From contig JAAZVL010000006.1 in the NCBI GenBank assembly GCA_018623515.1, forward strand, positions 1 to 43,706: 43,706 nt of DNA, written 5' to 3'. The translations under genes were made by a program, and so were the position numbers. Of this stretch, positions 33,922 to 43,230 are shown piece after piece. Position 1 is the stretch's first letter, and each line of letters opens with the position of its first letter. The notes under the pieces were generated by a model. It had not been told where the DNA came from. It saw only the letters and a program-made list of their open reading frames with translations, and did not search any database. The stretch comes from Marinobacter sp. GTDB taxonomy: Bacteria > Pseudomonadota > Gammaproteobacteria > Pseudomonadales > Oleiphilaceae.

Positions 33922-35115
33922 ATGATCGAGTTACTGCGGCGTTTTCCTCTGCCAGTGATTGTGCTGGCCCAGCTGTTCGGCACCTCCCTCTGGTTCAGCA
34001 TCAACGGGGTCTGGTTGTCCCTCGCGGCCCAGTTGGGGCTGACCGAGGCCGACCTCGGGCGGCTTACGCTCGCAGTTCAGGCGGGTTTTATTACCGGCAC
34101 GCTGACCATTGCAGTGACGGGCCTCGCGGATCGTTTCGGTGCCAGCCGGATCTTTGCCCTGTCGAGTCTGCTGGGCGCCCTGGTTAATGGCGGATTTGTC
34201 TTCGCAGCCGGGCAGCCACCCCTGGATTTCATCCTCCGATTCGCCACCGGTCTCTGCCTGGCGGGTATCTATCCCCTGGGCATGAAAATGGTGATTGCCT
34301 GGACGCCGAAGTACGCCGGCGCAGCGCTGGCCTGGCTGGTGGGTATGCTTACCCTGGGTACAGCTCTGCCACATCTGATGCGAGGGGCAACGCTGGGCAT
34401 GCCGTGGGAATTGCCATTGATGGCGGCCTCCTGTCTCGCACTGATTGGCGGGATGCTGGTTTTCCTGCTGGGTGACGGGCCGCACCTGCCGAAAAGCAGT
34501 GGCCGGTTGCCTCTCAGCCAGGGACTGGCGGCCTTGCGTATACCGAGATTCCGGGCGGTGGCCGGCGGCTACTTTGGCCATATGTGGGAACTTTATGCCT
34601 TCTGGACTCTGACGCCTTTGCTGATCGGCCGGGAACTTCAGCGGCTCGGGCAGGGCGACGCATTGGTTCCCTGGCTGTCGTTCGCGGTTATCGGCATTGG
34701 CGCCGCGGGTTGCGTCGGTGGTGGTCGGCTCAGTCGAACCCTGGGTAGCGAGTGGGTGGCCCGGCGGGCGCTGATGGTTTCAGGGGCTTTCTGCCTTCTT
34801 TATCCATGGTTGAATGGGCTCGCGCCGGTCTTGCTGATCGCCTTGCTGGTTGTCTGGGGGATTGCGGTGATTGCAGATTCGCCGCAATTCTCGGCCTTGG
34901 CTGCGGCGACAGCGCCCAAGGAATCGGTGGGGTCCTCACTTGCCGTCATGAACGCGGTCGGGTTTGGGCTGACCCTGCCAGCCATCTGGCTGACCAGCGG
35001 ATTATGGGGACAGTTGGATGTCTGGGTGGTTCTGCTGCTGGTGCCCGGGCCTGTGCTCGGGCTGTGGTCGCTGTCCAGAGCGCGACCTGACGCTAAGTCT
35101 GGTAAATGGGTTTGA
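33922..35115 (+). CDS. MFS transporter, substrate unknown
   Basis: The 397-residue inner-membrane protein has 12 predicted helices and major-facilitator features: FGTSLWFSINGVW in helix 1, LADRFGASRIFALSS as the helix 2-3 loop, and LAGIYPLGMKMVIAW in helix 4-5. The FGTSLWFS start is common in a group of MFS proteins annotated as nitrate/nitrite- or cyanate-transporter-like, but no substrate can be assigned. Its end is separated by only five bases from the chosen start of the DUF3524 glycosyltransferase (overlap if an earlier ATG is used), so they are probably one transcript. Confidence 0.85.
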   Translation: MIELLRRFPLPVIVLAQLFGTSLWFSINGVWLSLAAQLGLTEADLGRLTLAVQAGFITGTLTIAVTGLADRFGASRIFALSSLLGALVNGGFVFAAGQPPLDFILRFATGLCLAGIYPLGMKMVIAWTPKYAGAALAWLVGMLTLGTALPHLMRGATLGMPWELPLMAASCLALIGGMLVFLLGDGPHLPKSSGRLPLSQGLAALRIPRFRAVAGGYFGHMWELYAFWTLTPLLIGRELQRLGQGDALVPWLSFAVIGIGAAGCVGGGRLSRTLGSEWVARRALMVSGAFCLLYPWLNGLAPVLLIALLVVWGIAVIADSPQFSALAAATAPKESVGSSLAVMNAVGFGLTLPAIWLTSGLWGQLDVWVVLLLVPGPVLGLWSLSRARPDAKSGKWV

Positions 35116-35120
35116 GCCTG

Positions 35121-36287
35121 ATGAAGTCCGATATGTCCAAACCGAGAGTACTAGTGCTGTCCGGTTACGACGCCGCCAGTCATATGCGCTGGCGTGAGCA
35201 GCTGGCGGCACTTTTGCCGGAATTCCACTGGCACGGCCTGGCATTGCCCCCGAGGTTCTTCCGCTGGCGCATTCGGGGCAATCCACTGAGCTGGCTTAAT
35301 GAGCCGCTCCTGCAGGAACGCTGGGATCTGATTATCGCTACCTCCATGGTGGATCTGGCCACCCTGCGCGGTCTGCACCCTCGTCTGGCCAGTACGCCCT
35401 GCCTGCTGTACATGCACGAAAACCAGTTCGCCTTTCCGGTATCAAGTGGTCAGAACAGCAGTGCCGATCCACAGATGGTGAACCTCTACAGTGCCCTGTC
35501 TGCCGATTGTGTGGTGTTCAACAGTGGCTGGAACCGGGACAGTTTTCTGGACGGTGTCGATACTTTCGTCCAAAAACTGCCTGACAGAGTGCCCGAAGGG
35601 CTGATCGTAACTTTGCATGATAAGTCCCGGGTGATACCGGTACCGATTGAGGACCGTCTGTTTACCGATGATCGTGGCGTGAACTGGGCCCGACCACACC
35701 TGCTCTGGAACCATCGCTGGGAATACGACAAGGCGCCGGATCGCCTGCTGAAATTGCTGCAGGTGCTCGACAGGCGCTCGGTACCGTTTCGGCTCAGCGT
35801 TGTCGGCGAGAGTTTCAGGAGTCATCCACGGGTGTTCGGCGAGATCCGCAGGACCTTCTGCGACCGGATCGAACACTGGGGCTTCCTGGAGAACCGGAAC
35901 GAGTACGACCGTCTGTTGCGCCAGGCGGATATTGTCCTCTCGACCGCGTTGCATGATTTCCAGGGATTGTCGATGCTGGAGGCGATGGCATCCGGCTGTG
36001 TTCCGTTGGCCCCGGACCGGCTCGCCTATCCGGAATACGTGCCGGACGTCTGTCGATACGACAGCCATGAGCAGGATGCCGACGCGGAAGCTCAGGCCGC
36101 CGCCGACTGCATGGAGCAACTCGTAAGATGCCCACCCCGGGTTTGCCCGCCGGACGCCTGGCGGGCATCGGTGCTGGCAGGGCAGTACCAGACTCTGTTC
36201 GAGGACCTGATCCGGGTCGGGGCCGCAACCTTACTTTTTGACCCCGCCTCTGATAGACTGCGCGACCGCTTTTCGGCCGATACCTGA
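35121..36287 (+). CDS. DUF3524 / QTMAN-like glycosyltransferase
   Basis: This protein of about 388 residues has an N-terminal DUF3524 domain (VLVLSGYDAASHMRWREQL, PPRFFRWRIRGNP, LLYMHENQFAFP) and a GT-B C-terminal half with a GT4-like nucleotide-sugar site (HWGFLENRNEYDRLL, then LHDFQGLSMLEAMASGC with the E-x7-E pattern). The animal homologue GTDC1 is QTMAN, which mannosylates queuosine in tRNA-Asp. The bacterial role is not established to my knowledge. The open frame starts at 35106; ATG 35121 or 35133 are alternative starts. No queuosine gene is adjacent. Confidence 0.85.
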   Translation: MKSDMSKPRVLVLSGYDAASHMRWREQLAALLPEFHWHGLALPPRFFRWRIRGNPLSWLNEPLLQERWDLIIATSMVDLATLRGLHPRLASTPCLLYMHENQFAFPVSSGQNSSADPQMVNLYSALSADCVVFNSGWNRDSFLDGVDTFVQKLPDRVPEGLIVTLHDKSRVIPVPIEDRLFTDDRGVNWARPHLLWNHRWEYDKAPDRLLKLLQVLDRRSVPFRLSVVGESFRSHPRVFGEIRRTFCDRIEHWGFLENRNEYDRLLRQADIVLSTALHDFQGLSMLEAMASGCVPLAPDRLAYPEYVPDVCRYDSHEQDADAEAQAAADCMEQLVRCPPRVCPPDAWRASVLAGQYQTLFEDLIRVGAATLLFDPASDRLRDRFSADT

Positions 36288-36340
36288 CTTTTTTCAACCA
36301 GACTGAAACCAGACTGTGACGATCCTTCCACCCTAGCATT

Positions 36341-36424
36341 CGGGCTTTTCTCTCTCCCTCGATAGTTCAGCAAGGCTTGAGCCTCCAGCCGGTGCGCCGT
36401 CACCGGATGCGTGCCTCGTGCCCG
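36341..36424 (+). ncRNA. Candidate structured leader of the SulP gene
   Basis: The 163-base gap before the SulP gene can fold as a closing stem CGGGC/GCCCG (36341-36345 with 36420-36424) around two hairpins: AGGC-TTGA-GCCT (36373-36384) and CCGGTG-CGCCGT-CACCGG (36389-36406). No known riboswitch class was recognised. The structure is inferred from one sequence. Confidence 0.35.
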
Positions 36425-36450
36425 GCTTTTGAAACCTTTATTCGGATCCG

Positions 36451-37944
36451 ATGAATATGCTCAGCAGTATACGAAACAACTGGTTCTCCAATGTGCGGGG
36501 CGATCTGCTCGCCGGTATCGTGGTGGCCCTCGCCCTGGTGCCTGAGGCCATTGCCTTCTCCATTATTGCCGGTGTCGACCCGAAAGTCGGGCTCTATGCT
36601 TCCTTCTGTATTGCAGTGGTGATTGCCTTCGTGGGTGGTCGGCCCGGGATGATCTCAGCTGCCACCGGCGCCATGGCGTTGTTGATGGTGACGCTGGTGA
36701 AGGAACACGGCCTCGAATACCTGCTGGCCGCGACATTGCTCACGGGTGTGCTGCAGATCGGCGCCGGTTACCTCAAGCTGGGTGCCCTGATGCGGTTTGT
36801 CTCCCGCTCGGTGGTGACCGGGTTCGTGAACGCGCTGGCGATACTGATCTTCATGGCCCAGCTGCCAGAACTCACCAACGTCACCTGGCATGTCTACGCG
36901 ATGACGGCGGCTGGCTTGGGGATCATCTACCTGTTTCCGCTGGTTCCGGTGATTGGCAAGATCCTGCCGTCACCGCTGGTGTGCATCATCTCCCTCACCG
37001 CGGTTGCCATGATCCTGGGCCTTGACATCCGTACGGTTGGCGACATGGGTGAGCTGCCGGATACCCTGCCGGTATTCCTGTGGCCGGACGTGCCACTGAA
37101 TCTTGAGACGCTGATGATCATCCTGCCGTACTCACTGGGGCTTGCCGTGGTGGGACTGCTGGAGTCGATGATGACAGCGACCATCGTGGATGACCTCACG
37201 GATACCACCAGCGACCGGAACCGCGAGTGCAAGGGCCAGGGCGTTGCCAACATCGGCGCAGGCTTGCTTGGCGGCATGGCCGGCTGTGCGATGATCGGGC
37301 AGTCGATTATCAACATCAAATCCGGCGGGCGCACCCGGCTTTCCACCTTCACCGCCGGTGCGTTCCTCCTGGTGCTGGTGCTGGTTCTGGATCAATGGCT
37401 GGTCCAGATACCCATGGCGGCTCTGGTGGCTGTCATGATCATGGTGTCGATCGGCACCTTCAGCTGGGATTCCCTCAGAAACCTCCGGCAACACCCGCTC
37501 TCAACCAACATTGTGATGGTCGTGACCGTGATCGTGGTGGTGGCGACCCACAACCTGGCCTTCGGGGTACTGGCCGGTGTGCTGCTGGCCTCTCTGTTCT
37601 TCGCCAACAAGGTCGGGCACTACATGCTGGTGACCTCGGAGTATGACGATGAGTCCGATACCCGCCGTTATAACGTGGTAGGCCAGGTATTTTTCAGCTC
37701 CTCGGAGAAGTTCGTTGAATCCTTTGACTTCAAGGAGGCGGTCGACAACGTGGTTATTGACCTGAATCGGGCCCACTTCTGGGACATCACGGCGGTTGCG
37801 GCGCTGGACAAGGTGGTCGTCAAGTTCCGCCGGGAAGGTGCGGATGTCGAGGTGGTTGGCCTGAACGAGGCCAGTGCCACCATCGTTGACCGCTTTGGTG
37901 TGCACGACAAGCCCGATGCTGTGGATCAGTTGATGGCTCACTGA
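36451..37944 (+). CDS. SulP-family inorganic anion transporter with STAS domain
   Basis: The 497-residue inner-membrane protein has the SulP fold (about residues 15-390; [20 protein letters not shown] and [20 protein letters not shown] are signature stretches) and a C-terminal STAS domain (about 400-497, [20 protein letters not shown]). Members carry sulfate, bicarbonate with sodium (BicA), or other anions. The marine setting and BicA-like sequence make sodium-dependent bicarbonate uptake plausible, but sulfate cannot be excluded. A 163-base untranslated region upstream may be structured. Confidence 0.88.
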   Translation: MNMLSSIRNNWFSNVRGDLLAGIVVALALVPEAIAFSIIAGVDPKVGLYASFCIAVVIAFVGGRPGMISAATGAMALLMVTLVKEHGLEYLLAATLLTGVLQIGAGYLKLGALMRFVSRSVVTGFVNALAILIFMAQLPELTNVTWHVYAMTAAGLGIIYLFPLVPVIGKILPSPLVCIISLTAVAMILGLDIRTVGDMGELPDTLPVFLWPDVPLNLETLMIILPYSLGLAVVGLLESMMTATIVDDLTDTTSDRNRECKGQGVANIGAGLLGGMAGCAMIGQSIINIKSGGRTRLSTFTAGAFLLVLVLVLDQWLVQIPMAALVAVMIMVSIGTFSWDSLRNLRQHPLSTNIVMVVTVIVVVATHNLAFGVLAGVLLASLFFANKVGHYMLVTSEYDDESDTRRYNVVGQVFFSSSEKFVESFDFKEAVDNVVIDLNRAHFWDITAVAALDKVVVKFRREGADVEVVGLNEASATIVDRFGVHDKPDAVDQLMAH

Positions 37945-37979
37945 CCGAAGGCTCATCGTCCCCTCGAACGCCTGGCCGC

Positions 37980-38008
37980 TTGCGGCTGTGACAAGCCCTG
38001 CCTAGACT
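37980..38008 (+). promoter_or_regulatory. Possible promoter of nifJ
   Basis: TTGCGG (37980-37985), a 17-base spacer and TAGACT (38003-38008), 37 bases before the nifJ ATG. Both hexamers are only partial matches. Confidence 0.35.
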
Positions 38009-38045
38009 CATGACTGTTGGACGGTTATGACAGGGAGAAGTGGCC

Positions 38046-41000
38046 ATGGCGTTCCAGACCCTTGATGGCAATGAAGCTGTGGCCTCGGTGGCCTATCGCC
38101 TGAGTGAAACGATTGCCATCTATCCGATCACCCCGGCGTCGGTGATGGGCGAACATGCCGACGACTGGGCGGCACTGGGCCGGCCCAATCTCTGGGGGCA
38201 GGTGCCCAGCGTGGTGGAGATGCAGTCCGAAGCCGGCGCCGCCGGGGCGGTACATGGAGCCCTGCAGGCGGGTTCGCTGGTGACCACCTTTACCGCTTCC
38301 CAGGGGCTGCTGCTGATGCTGCCCAACCTGTTCAAGATTGCCGGCGAACTCTCACCGTTCTGCATGCATATCGCGGCTCGCAGCGTCGCCACCCATGCCC
38401 TGTCGATCTTCTGTGACCATTCCGATGTGATGACCGCCCGCGGCACCGGCTTTGCCCTGCTTGCCTCCGGCTCGGTTCAGGAAGCCCAGGATCTTGCCGC
38501 CATGGGCCACGCGGTCACCCTGGAAGCCCGGGTGCCGGTGATGCATTTCTTCGACGGTTTCCGGACCTCCCATGAAATCTCCAAGATTGTGGCCCTGGGC
38601 GATGAGGATCTGCAGGCCCTGGTGTCCCATGGCGGGGTGGAGGCGCACCGGGAGCGCCGCATGACCCCGGATCGGCCGGTGATCCGGGGGACGTCCCAGA
38701 ACCCCGATGCATTTTTCCAGTCCCGGGAGGCTACGAACCCGTTTTACCACGCCTTCCCCGAGCGCCTCGAAGCCGTGATGGAGCGGTTCGCCGGGATCAC
38801 CGGTCGCCGATATCAGCTGTTTGATTACGTGGGCCACCCCGAGGCGGAACGGGTGGTCATCCTGATGGGGTCCGGGGCCGAGTGTGCCCACGAGACCGTG
38901 GAGTGGCTGCTCGAACAGGGGGAAAAAGTCGGTGTACTCAAAGTGCGCCTGTTCCGGCCCTTCGCCAGCGAGCGCTTTCTGGCGGCGCTGCCCGATACCG
39001 TCAGACACCTGGCAGTCCTGGACCGGACCAAGGAGCCCGGGGCCCAGGGTGAGCCGCTGTTGCTGGAGGTGAGCGGAGCGCTGATGGAAGCCTGGAGCCG
39101 GGGCGAGCGGCAGACCCTGCCCCGGGTCATTGGTGGCCGTTACGGCCTGTCGTCCCGCGAGTTTACCCCGGCAATGGTGTGCGCCATCTTCGAAGAACTC
39201 AGAGCCGGGGCGCCGAAAACGCGCTTTACCGTCGGTGTCCGCGACGATGTCACCCGGATGTCGCTGGAGGTGGATAACGAGCTGGATATCGAATCGCCGA
39301 AAACCCGCCGGGCCCTGTTCTTCGGGCTGGGAGCGGATGGCACGGTCAGCAGCAACAAGGCCAGCATCAAGATCCTGGGCGAAGGCACAGACCTCTATGC
39401 CCAGGGCCATTTTGTCTACGATTCCAAGAAATCCGGCGCCACCACGGTTTCCCATTTGCGTTTTGGCCCGCTGCCCATTCGCTCCAGTTACCAGATCCGC
39501 AAGGCCCAGTTCGTGGCGATTCACGCCCCCCAGTTCCTGGAGCGCTTCGAGGTCCTGGAGCACGCTGCCGACGGCGCAACGGTGCTGCTCAATGTCCCCT
39601 GGTCACCGGATGAGGTCTGGGACCGGCTGTCCGTCGAAGTCCAGGAGGCGCTGGTGGCGCGCAAGGCCCGGCTGTATGTCATAGATGCGGCAGAAGTGGC
39701 GGAAAGAGCCGGACTGGAGCGGCGCATCAACACGGTCATGCAGGTGTGCTTCTTTGCCCTGGCCGACATCCTGCCCAGGGAGGAGGCCATTGACCGGATC
39801 AAGGACTCCATCCGCGAGACCTGGGGCCGTCGCGGGCCGGAGGTGGTTCGCCGTAACGTGGAGGCGGTGGATTCGGCCCTGGCCAACCTGCATGAAGTGC
39901 CGGTTCCGGACAAGGTCACGGCAACCCGCACCCGGCCACCCAGGGTGCCGGAGGATGCGCCGGATTTTGTCCAGAAAGTCACCCGCCTGCTGCTGGAAGG
40001 ACAGGGTGAAAAGCTGCCGGTCAGCGCCTTCCCGCCGGATGGCACCTGGCCGACCGGTACCAGTCAGTTTGAGAAGCGATCGATCGCCCTGGAAATACCC
40101 ATCTGGGAATCCGATCTGTGTGTGCAGTGCAACTTCTGCGCGATGATCTGTCCGCATACGGCCATCACCAGCAAGGTCTTCGAACCGGAGGCGGGACACA
40201 ACGCTCCGGAAACCTTTGAGGTCGTTCCGGAGACCCACACGCCGGAACTCGAAGGTCTGGATTACCGGCTTCAGGTGGCGCCCGAGGACTGCACCGGTTG
40301 TGGTTTGTGTGTGGAGGTGTGCCCCGCCAAAGACCGTACCCGGCCCAAACGAAAAGCGATCAACATGCAGCCCCTGGAAGATCATCGCGAGGTGGAGGCG
40401 GAAAACCTGAAGTTCTTCCGCAGCTTGCCGGATGTGCCCAGGGAACGTATCCCCCGGGACTTCAAATCGTTGCCACTGTTGATTCCGTTGTTCGAATACT
40501 CCGGTGCCTGCGCTGGCTGCGGTGAGACGCCGTACATTCGGCTGCTCACCCAGTTGCTGGGCGATCGCCTCCTGATTGCCAATGCCACCGGCTGTTCTTC
40601 CATTTATGGCGGTAACCTGCCCACCACACCGTACACGGTGAATGCCGAGGGGCGGGGGCCGACCTGGAACAACTCATTGTTTGAAGATGCGGCCGAGCTG
40701 GGTCTGGGCATGCGAATGGGGTTGAACAAGCTGGTGGGCCGGGCCCGACAGCTGCTGGATGGCATGCGGGATCGTCTGCCCCAGGGCCTGTACATCAGCC
40801 TGACAGGCCCCTGCGCCACCCTCGACGAGGCGGCCATGGCGGCACGGCGAAAGGCGGTCGCAAGATTGAAGGGCTGGCTGGCGGACCAACAGGGGCCGGG
40901 GGCGCAGGAACTGGCCAGTCTGGCCGATGAGCTGTGTCCGAAGAGCGTATGGGTCATTGGTGGTGATGGCTGGGCCTATGACATTGGCTATGGTGGTCTC

Positions 41001-41639
41001 GACCATGCCCTCGCCTCCGGTCAGAACCTCAAACTGCTGGTTCTGGATACCGAGGTGTATTCCAATACCGGAGGCCAGCAATCCAAGGCCACGCCCATCG
41101 GCGCGGTGGCGAAATTCGCCGCTGCCGGCAAGGAAACCCGCAAGAAAGACCTGGGCCTGCTGGCCATGAGTTACGGTCACGTCTATGTAGCCCAGATCGC
41201 CATACAGTCCCACAGCAACCAGACCACCAGAGCCCTGCAGGAGGCCGAGAGTTTCGATGGTCTGGCCCTGATCATTGCCCATAGCCCGTGCATCGCCCAT
41301 GGCTACGACCTGGTGCATTCACCGGCACAGCAAAAGCGGGCGGTGGACAGCTGGGCCTGGCCGATCTACCGCTTCGATCCTCGCCGTATTGACGAGGGCC
41401 TGCCGCCGCTGCAGCTGGATTCCGTGCGGCAGAAGGTGCCCATGAAAACCTACATGCAGGAGGAAGCCCGCTTCCGGATGCTCGAATTGCGGGATCCGGA
41501 AAGGTATGAACAGCTGGTGTCGGCCGCCACCGAAGCGGCGCAGGACCAACGGGAACTCTACAAACAGCTGGCGGGTATCCATTTCGAGCCCCACGAACAC
41601 CCGGAATCCGGACAGGGGGAGGGCGAACAACATGACTGA
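38046..41639 (+). CDS. nifJ: Pyruvate:ferredoxin (flavodoxin) oxidoreductase NifJ
   Basis: This is a single-chain enzyme of about 1197 residues. It starts with the pyrimidine-binding domain (FQTLDGNEAVASVAYRLSE, YPITPAS) and the transketolase C-like and gamma domains. Two 4Fe-4S ferredoxin motifs follow (Cys692-695-698-702 and Cys749-752-755-759), then a TPP domain with the CAGCGE cysteines (822, 825) and GDGWAYDIGYGG. It oxidises pyruvate to acetyl-CoA and CO2 and reduces ferredoxin or flavodoxin. AGGGAGA stands 8 nt before ATG 38046; GTG 38040 is in frame but less likely. It overlaps the DHOD-like gene by 8 bases. Confidence 0.95.
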   Translation: MAFQTLDGNEAVASVAYRLSETIAIYPITPASVMGEHADDWAALGRPNLWGQVPSVVEMQSEAGAAGAVHGALQAGSLVTTFTASQGLLLMLPNLFKIAGELSPFCMHIAARSVATHALSIFCDHSDVMTARGTGFALLASGSVQEAQDLAAMGHAVTLEARVPVMHFFDGFRTSHEISKIVALGDEDLQALVSHGGVEAHRERRMTPDRPVIRGTSQNPDAFFQSREATNPFYHAFPERLEAVMERFAGITGRRYQLFDYVGHPEAERVVILMGSGAECAHETVEWLLEQGEKVGVLKVRLFRPFASERFLAALPDTVRHLAVLDRTKEPGAQGEPLLLEVSGALMEAWSRGERQTLPRVIGGRYGLSSREFTPAMVCAIFEELRAGAPKTRFTVGVRDDVTRMSLEVDNELDIESPKTRRALFFGLGADGTVSSNKASIKILGEGTDLYAQGHFVYDSKKSGATTVSHLRFGPLPIRSSYQIRKAQFVAIHAPQFLERFEVLEHAADGATVLLNVPWSPDEVWDRLSVEVQEALVARKARLYVIDAAEVAERAGLERRINTVMQVCFFALADILPREEAIDRIKDSIRETWGRRGPEVVRRNVEAVDSALANLHEVPVPDKVTATRTRPPRVPEDAPDFVQKVTRLLLEGQGEKLPVSAFPPDGTWPTGTSQFEKRSIALEIPIWESDLCVQCNFCAMICPHTAITSKVFEPEAGHNAPETFEVVPETHTPELEGLDYRLQVAPEDCTGCGLCVEVCPAKDRTRPKRKAINMQPLEDHREVEAENLKFFRSLPDVPRERIPRDFKSLPLLIPLFEYSGACAGCGETPYIRLLTQLLGDRLLIANATGCSSIYGGNLPTTPYTVNAEGRGPTWNNSLFEDAAELGLGMRMGLNKLVGRARQLLDGMRDRLPQGLYISLTGPCATLDEAAMAARRKAVARLKGWLADQQGPGAQELASLADELCPKSVWVIGGDGWAYDIGYGGLDHALASGQNLKLLVLDTEVYSNTGGQQSKATPIGAVAKFAAAGKETRKKDLGLLAMSYGHVYVAQIAIQSHSNQTTRALQEAESFDGLALIIAHSPCIAHGYDLVHSPAQQKRAVDSWAWPIYRFDPRRIDEGLPPLQLDSVRQKVPMKTYMQEEARFRMLELRDPERYEQLVSAATEAAQDQRELYKQLAGIHFEPHEHPESGQGEGEQHD

Positions 41640-42624
41640 GCTGACAACCCGATGGCTCGGGCTGGACCTGCGTTCGCCCCTGGTGGTGGGCGCCAGCCCG
41701 TTGACCGATGATCCTGGTGCCCTGAAGGCCTGTGTCGAGGCCGGCGCAGGCGCCGTGGTGATGCATTCGTTGTTCGAGGAGCAGCTGGTGACGGAACAGA
41801 TGGCGGCCCACCGCTTCGTCGACTCCCGGATCAACATGGACGCGGAGGCACGCTCGTTCTTTCCCGGCTCGGAAATGTTCGAGATGGGCTCCGGCAGCTA
41901 CCTCAAGCGCCTGGAATTGCTCCGGAGCGGGCTGGATGTTCCGGTGATCGCTTCGCTCAACGGTATCTCGCCGGGTGGCTGGACCCACCACGCCCGGGAG
42001 CTGGAAGAGGCCGGTGCTGACGCCATCGAGCTCAACCTCTACGATCTGGCGACAGAACCCAGTGAGACCGCCGCAACCCTGGAACAGCGGCAGCTGGATG
42101 TGGTGCGGTCGGTGGTGGAGCAGGTCTCGATTCCCGTGAGCGTCAAGCTGTCGCCGTTCTACTCGGCATTGCCCGCCTTTGTCGCGGGTGTTGAGGCGGC
42201 AGGCGCTCGGGGACTGGTGCTGTTCAATCGCTTCTATCAGCCGGACATCGATCTGGAGCAGCTGACCCTGAGCCGGGAGCTGGTTCTGTCGAACAGCGCC
42301 GAATTGCCCCTGCGGTTGCACGCCGTGGCCATGCTGTTCAACCGAACCGGCCTGGAAATGGCGGTCTCCGGTGGCGTCCACACCGGCGACGATGCGGTGA
42401 AGGCCATACTGTCCGGTGCCACCGTGGTTCAGGTGGTCTCAGCCCTGCTGGCAGACGGGCCGCAGGCACTGGCCCGGATCAGCGATGCCATGAGCCGGCG
42501 CCTGTCCACCATGGGCTACAACACCCTGGCTGAGGCCCGTGGAGCCCTGTCACTGGACAATGCGCCTGACTCTCAGACCTGGGAGCGGCTGAACTACGCC
42601 CGTCTGTTGCACGGCTGGAAGTGA
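41632..42624 (+). CDS. Dihydroorotate dehydrogenase-like flavoprotein linked to NifJ
   Basis: The 330-residue TIM-barrel protein has the PyrD-type layout: LRSPLVVGASPLTDDPGALK at the start, IELNLYDLATEP in the middle, VSVKLSPFYSALP, and AVSGGVHTGDDAVKAILSGA as the FMN phosphate site. The NxxxPN motif of true dihydroorotate dehydrogenases after the LNL strand is replaced by YDLATEP, so a different substrate is likely. It overlaps the nifJ stop by 8 bases with a strong GGGGGAGGG ribosome site inside nifJ, indicating co-translation. An electron-transfer role with NifJ is inference. Confidence 0.87.
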   Translation: MTELTTRWLGLDLRSPLVVGASPLTDDPGALKACVEAGAGAVVMHSLFEEQLVTEQMAAHRFVDSRINMDAEARSFFPGSEMFEMGSGSYLKRLELLRSGLDVPVIASLNGISPGGWTHHARELEEAGADAIELNLYDLATEPSETAATLEQRQLDVVRSVVEQVSIPVSVKLSPFYSALPAFVAGVEAAGARGLVLFNRFYQPDIDLEQLTLSRELVLSNSAELPLRLHAVAMLFNRTGLEMAVSGGVHTGDDAVKAILSGATVVQVVSALLADGPQALARISDAMSRRLSTMGYNTLAEARGALSLDNAPDSQTWERLNYARLLHGWK

Positions 42625-42627
42625 CGG

Positions 42628-43032
42628 TTACAGGCCCTGCTCGGGCACTTCCCGGATCCGGCCATGTTCGTCGATGGCGACGTAGACGAACAGTCCCTCG
42701 GTGACCTTCCTGGGATTTTTGGCGGTGCGGTCCAGGGTCCAGACTTCCACGTTGATTTTCATGGAGCTCCGGCCGATGTCCACCAGCTCACAGTAACACC
42801 CAACCTGGGAGCCGACCCGCAACGGTGACAGGAACTCCATCCGGTCCATGGCCACGGTGGCATTGCGGCCCTGGGAAATCCGGCCTGCCATGGTGGCGGC
42901 GGCCAGGTCCATCTGTTTGACCAGCCAGCCGGCAAAGACATCGCCGTTGGCGTTGGTATCGGCGGGAAGGGGAATTACCTGGAGGGTGAGTTCGCCCCGG
43001 GGGGCGGGTTTGTCATCGTCGAAAGCCGTCAT
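42628..43032 (-). CDS. yciA: YciA-like acyl-CoA thioesterase
   Basis: The 134-residue hotdog-fold protein resembles E. coli YciA: DTNANGDVFAGWLVKQMDLA holds the catalytic Asn/Asp region, then VAMDRMEFLSPLRVGSQV and KINVEVWTLD. YciA hydrolyses a broad range of acyl-CoA esters. ATG 43032 (MTAFDDDKPAP) fits the family; the frame upstream to 43113 is unsupported. It is convergent with the DHOD-like gene (3 bases apart) and divergent from pstS. Confidence 0.9.
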   Translation of the reverse strand: MTAFDDDKPAPRGELTLQVIPLPADTNANGDVFAGWLVKQMDLAAATMAGRISQGRNATVAMDRMEFLSPLRVGSQVGCYCELVDIGRSSMKINVEVWTLDRTAKNPRKVTEGLFVYVAIDEHGRIREVPEQGL

Positions 43033-43135
43033 GGAGCCTGCCTTTATAAGTGCTGGAATTGTTTTAACCCCGCATGTTAATGGCCTGAACGCGTGCTGCA
43101 AGAAAATTTGCACGATGACGACTATATTTCAGAAG

Positions 43136-43169
43136 TTGTAACAAAGTTGTCACAGAGACCTCCTAGGAT
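43136..43169 (+). promoter_or_regulatory. PHO box and -10 of pstS
   Basis: Two 11-base direct repeats, TTGTAACAAAG (43136-43146) and TTGTCACAGAG (43147-43157), match the PhoB box layout. A -10-like TAGGAT (43164-43169) follows 10 bases after the 18-base box (43136-43153), the usual spacing where PhoB replaces the -35. This indicates induction under phosphate starvation. Confidence 0.8.
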
Positions 43170-43230
43170 GCACTCATCGGTAAAGCACATCCGACACAAC
43201 GTCCAAACCAAATAATGGAGACTTGACGTG

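Noticed and set aside
38352..39563. 403-codon minus-strand open frame within nifJ
   Set aside because: Antisense shadow; nifJ domains are continuous through the region.
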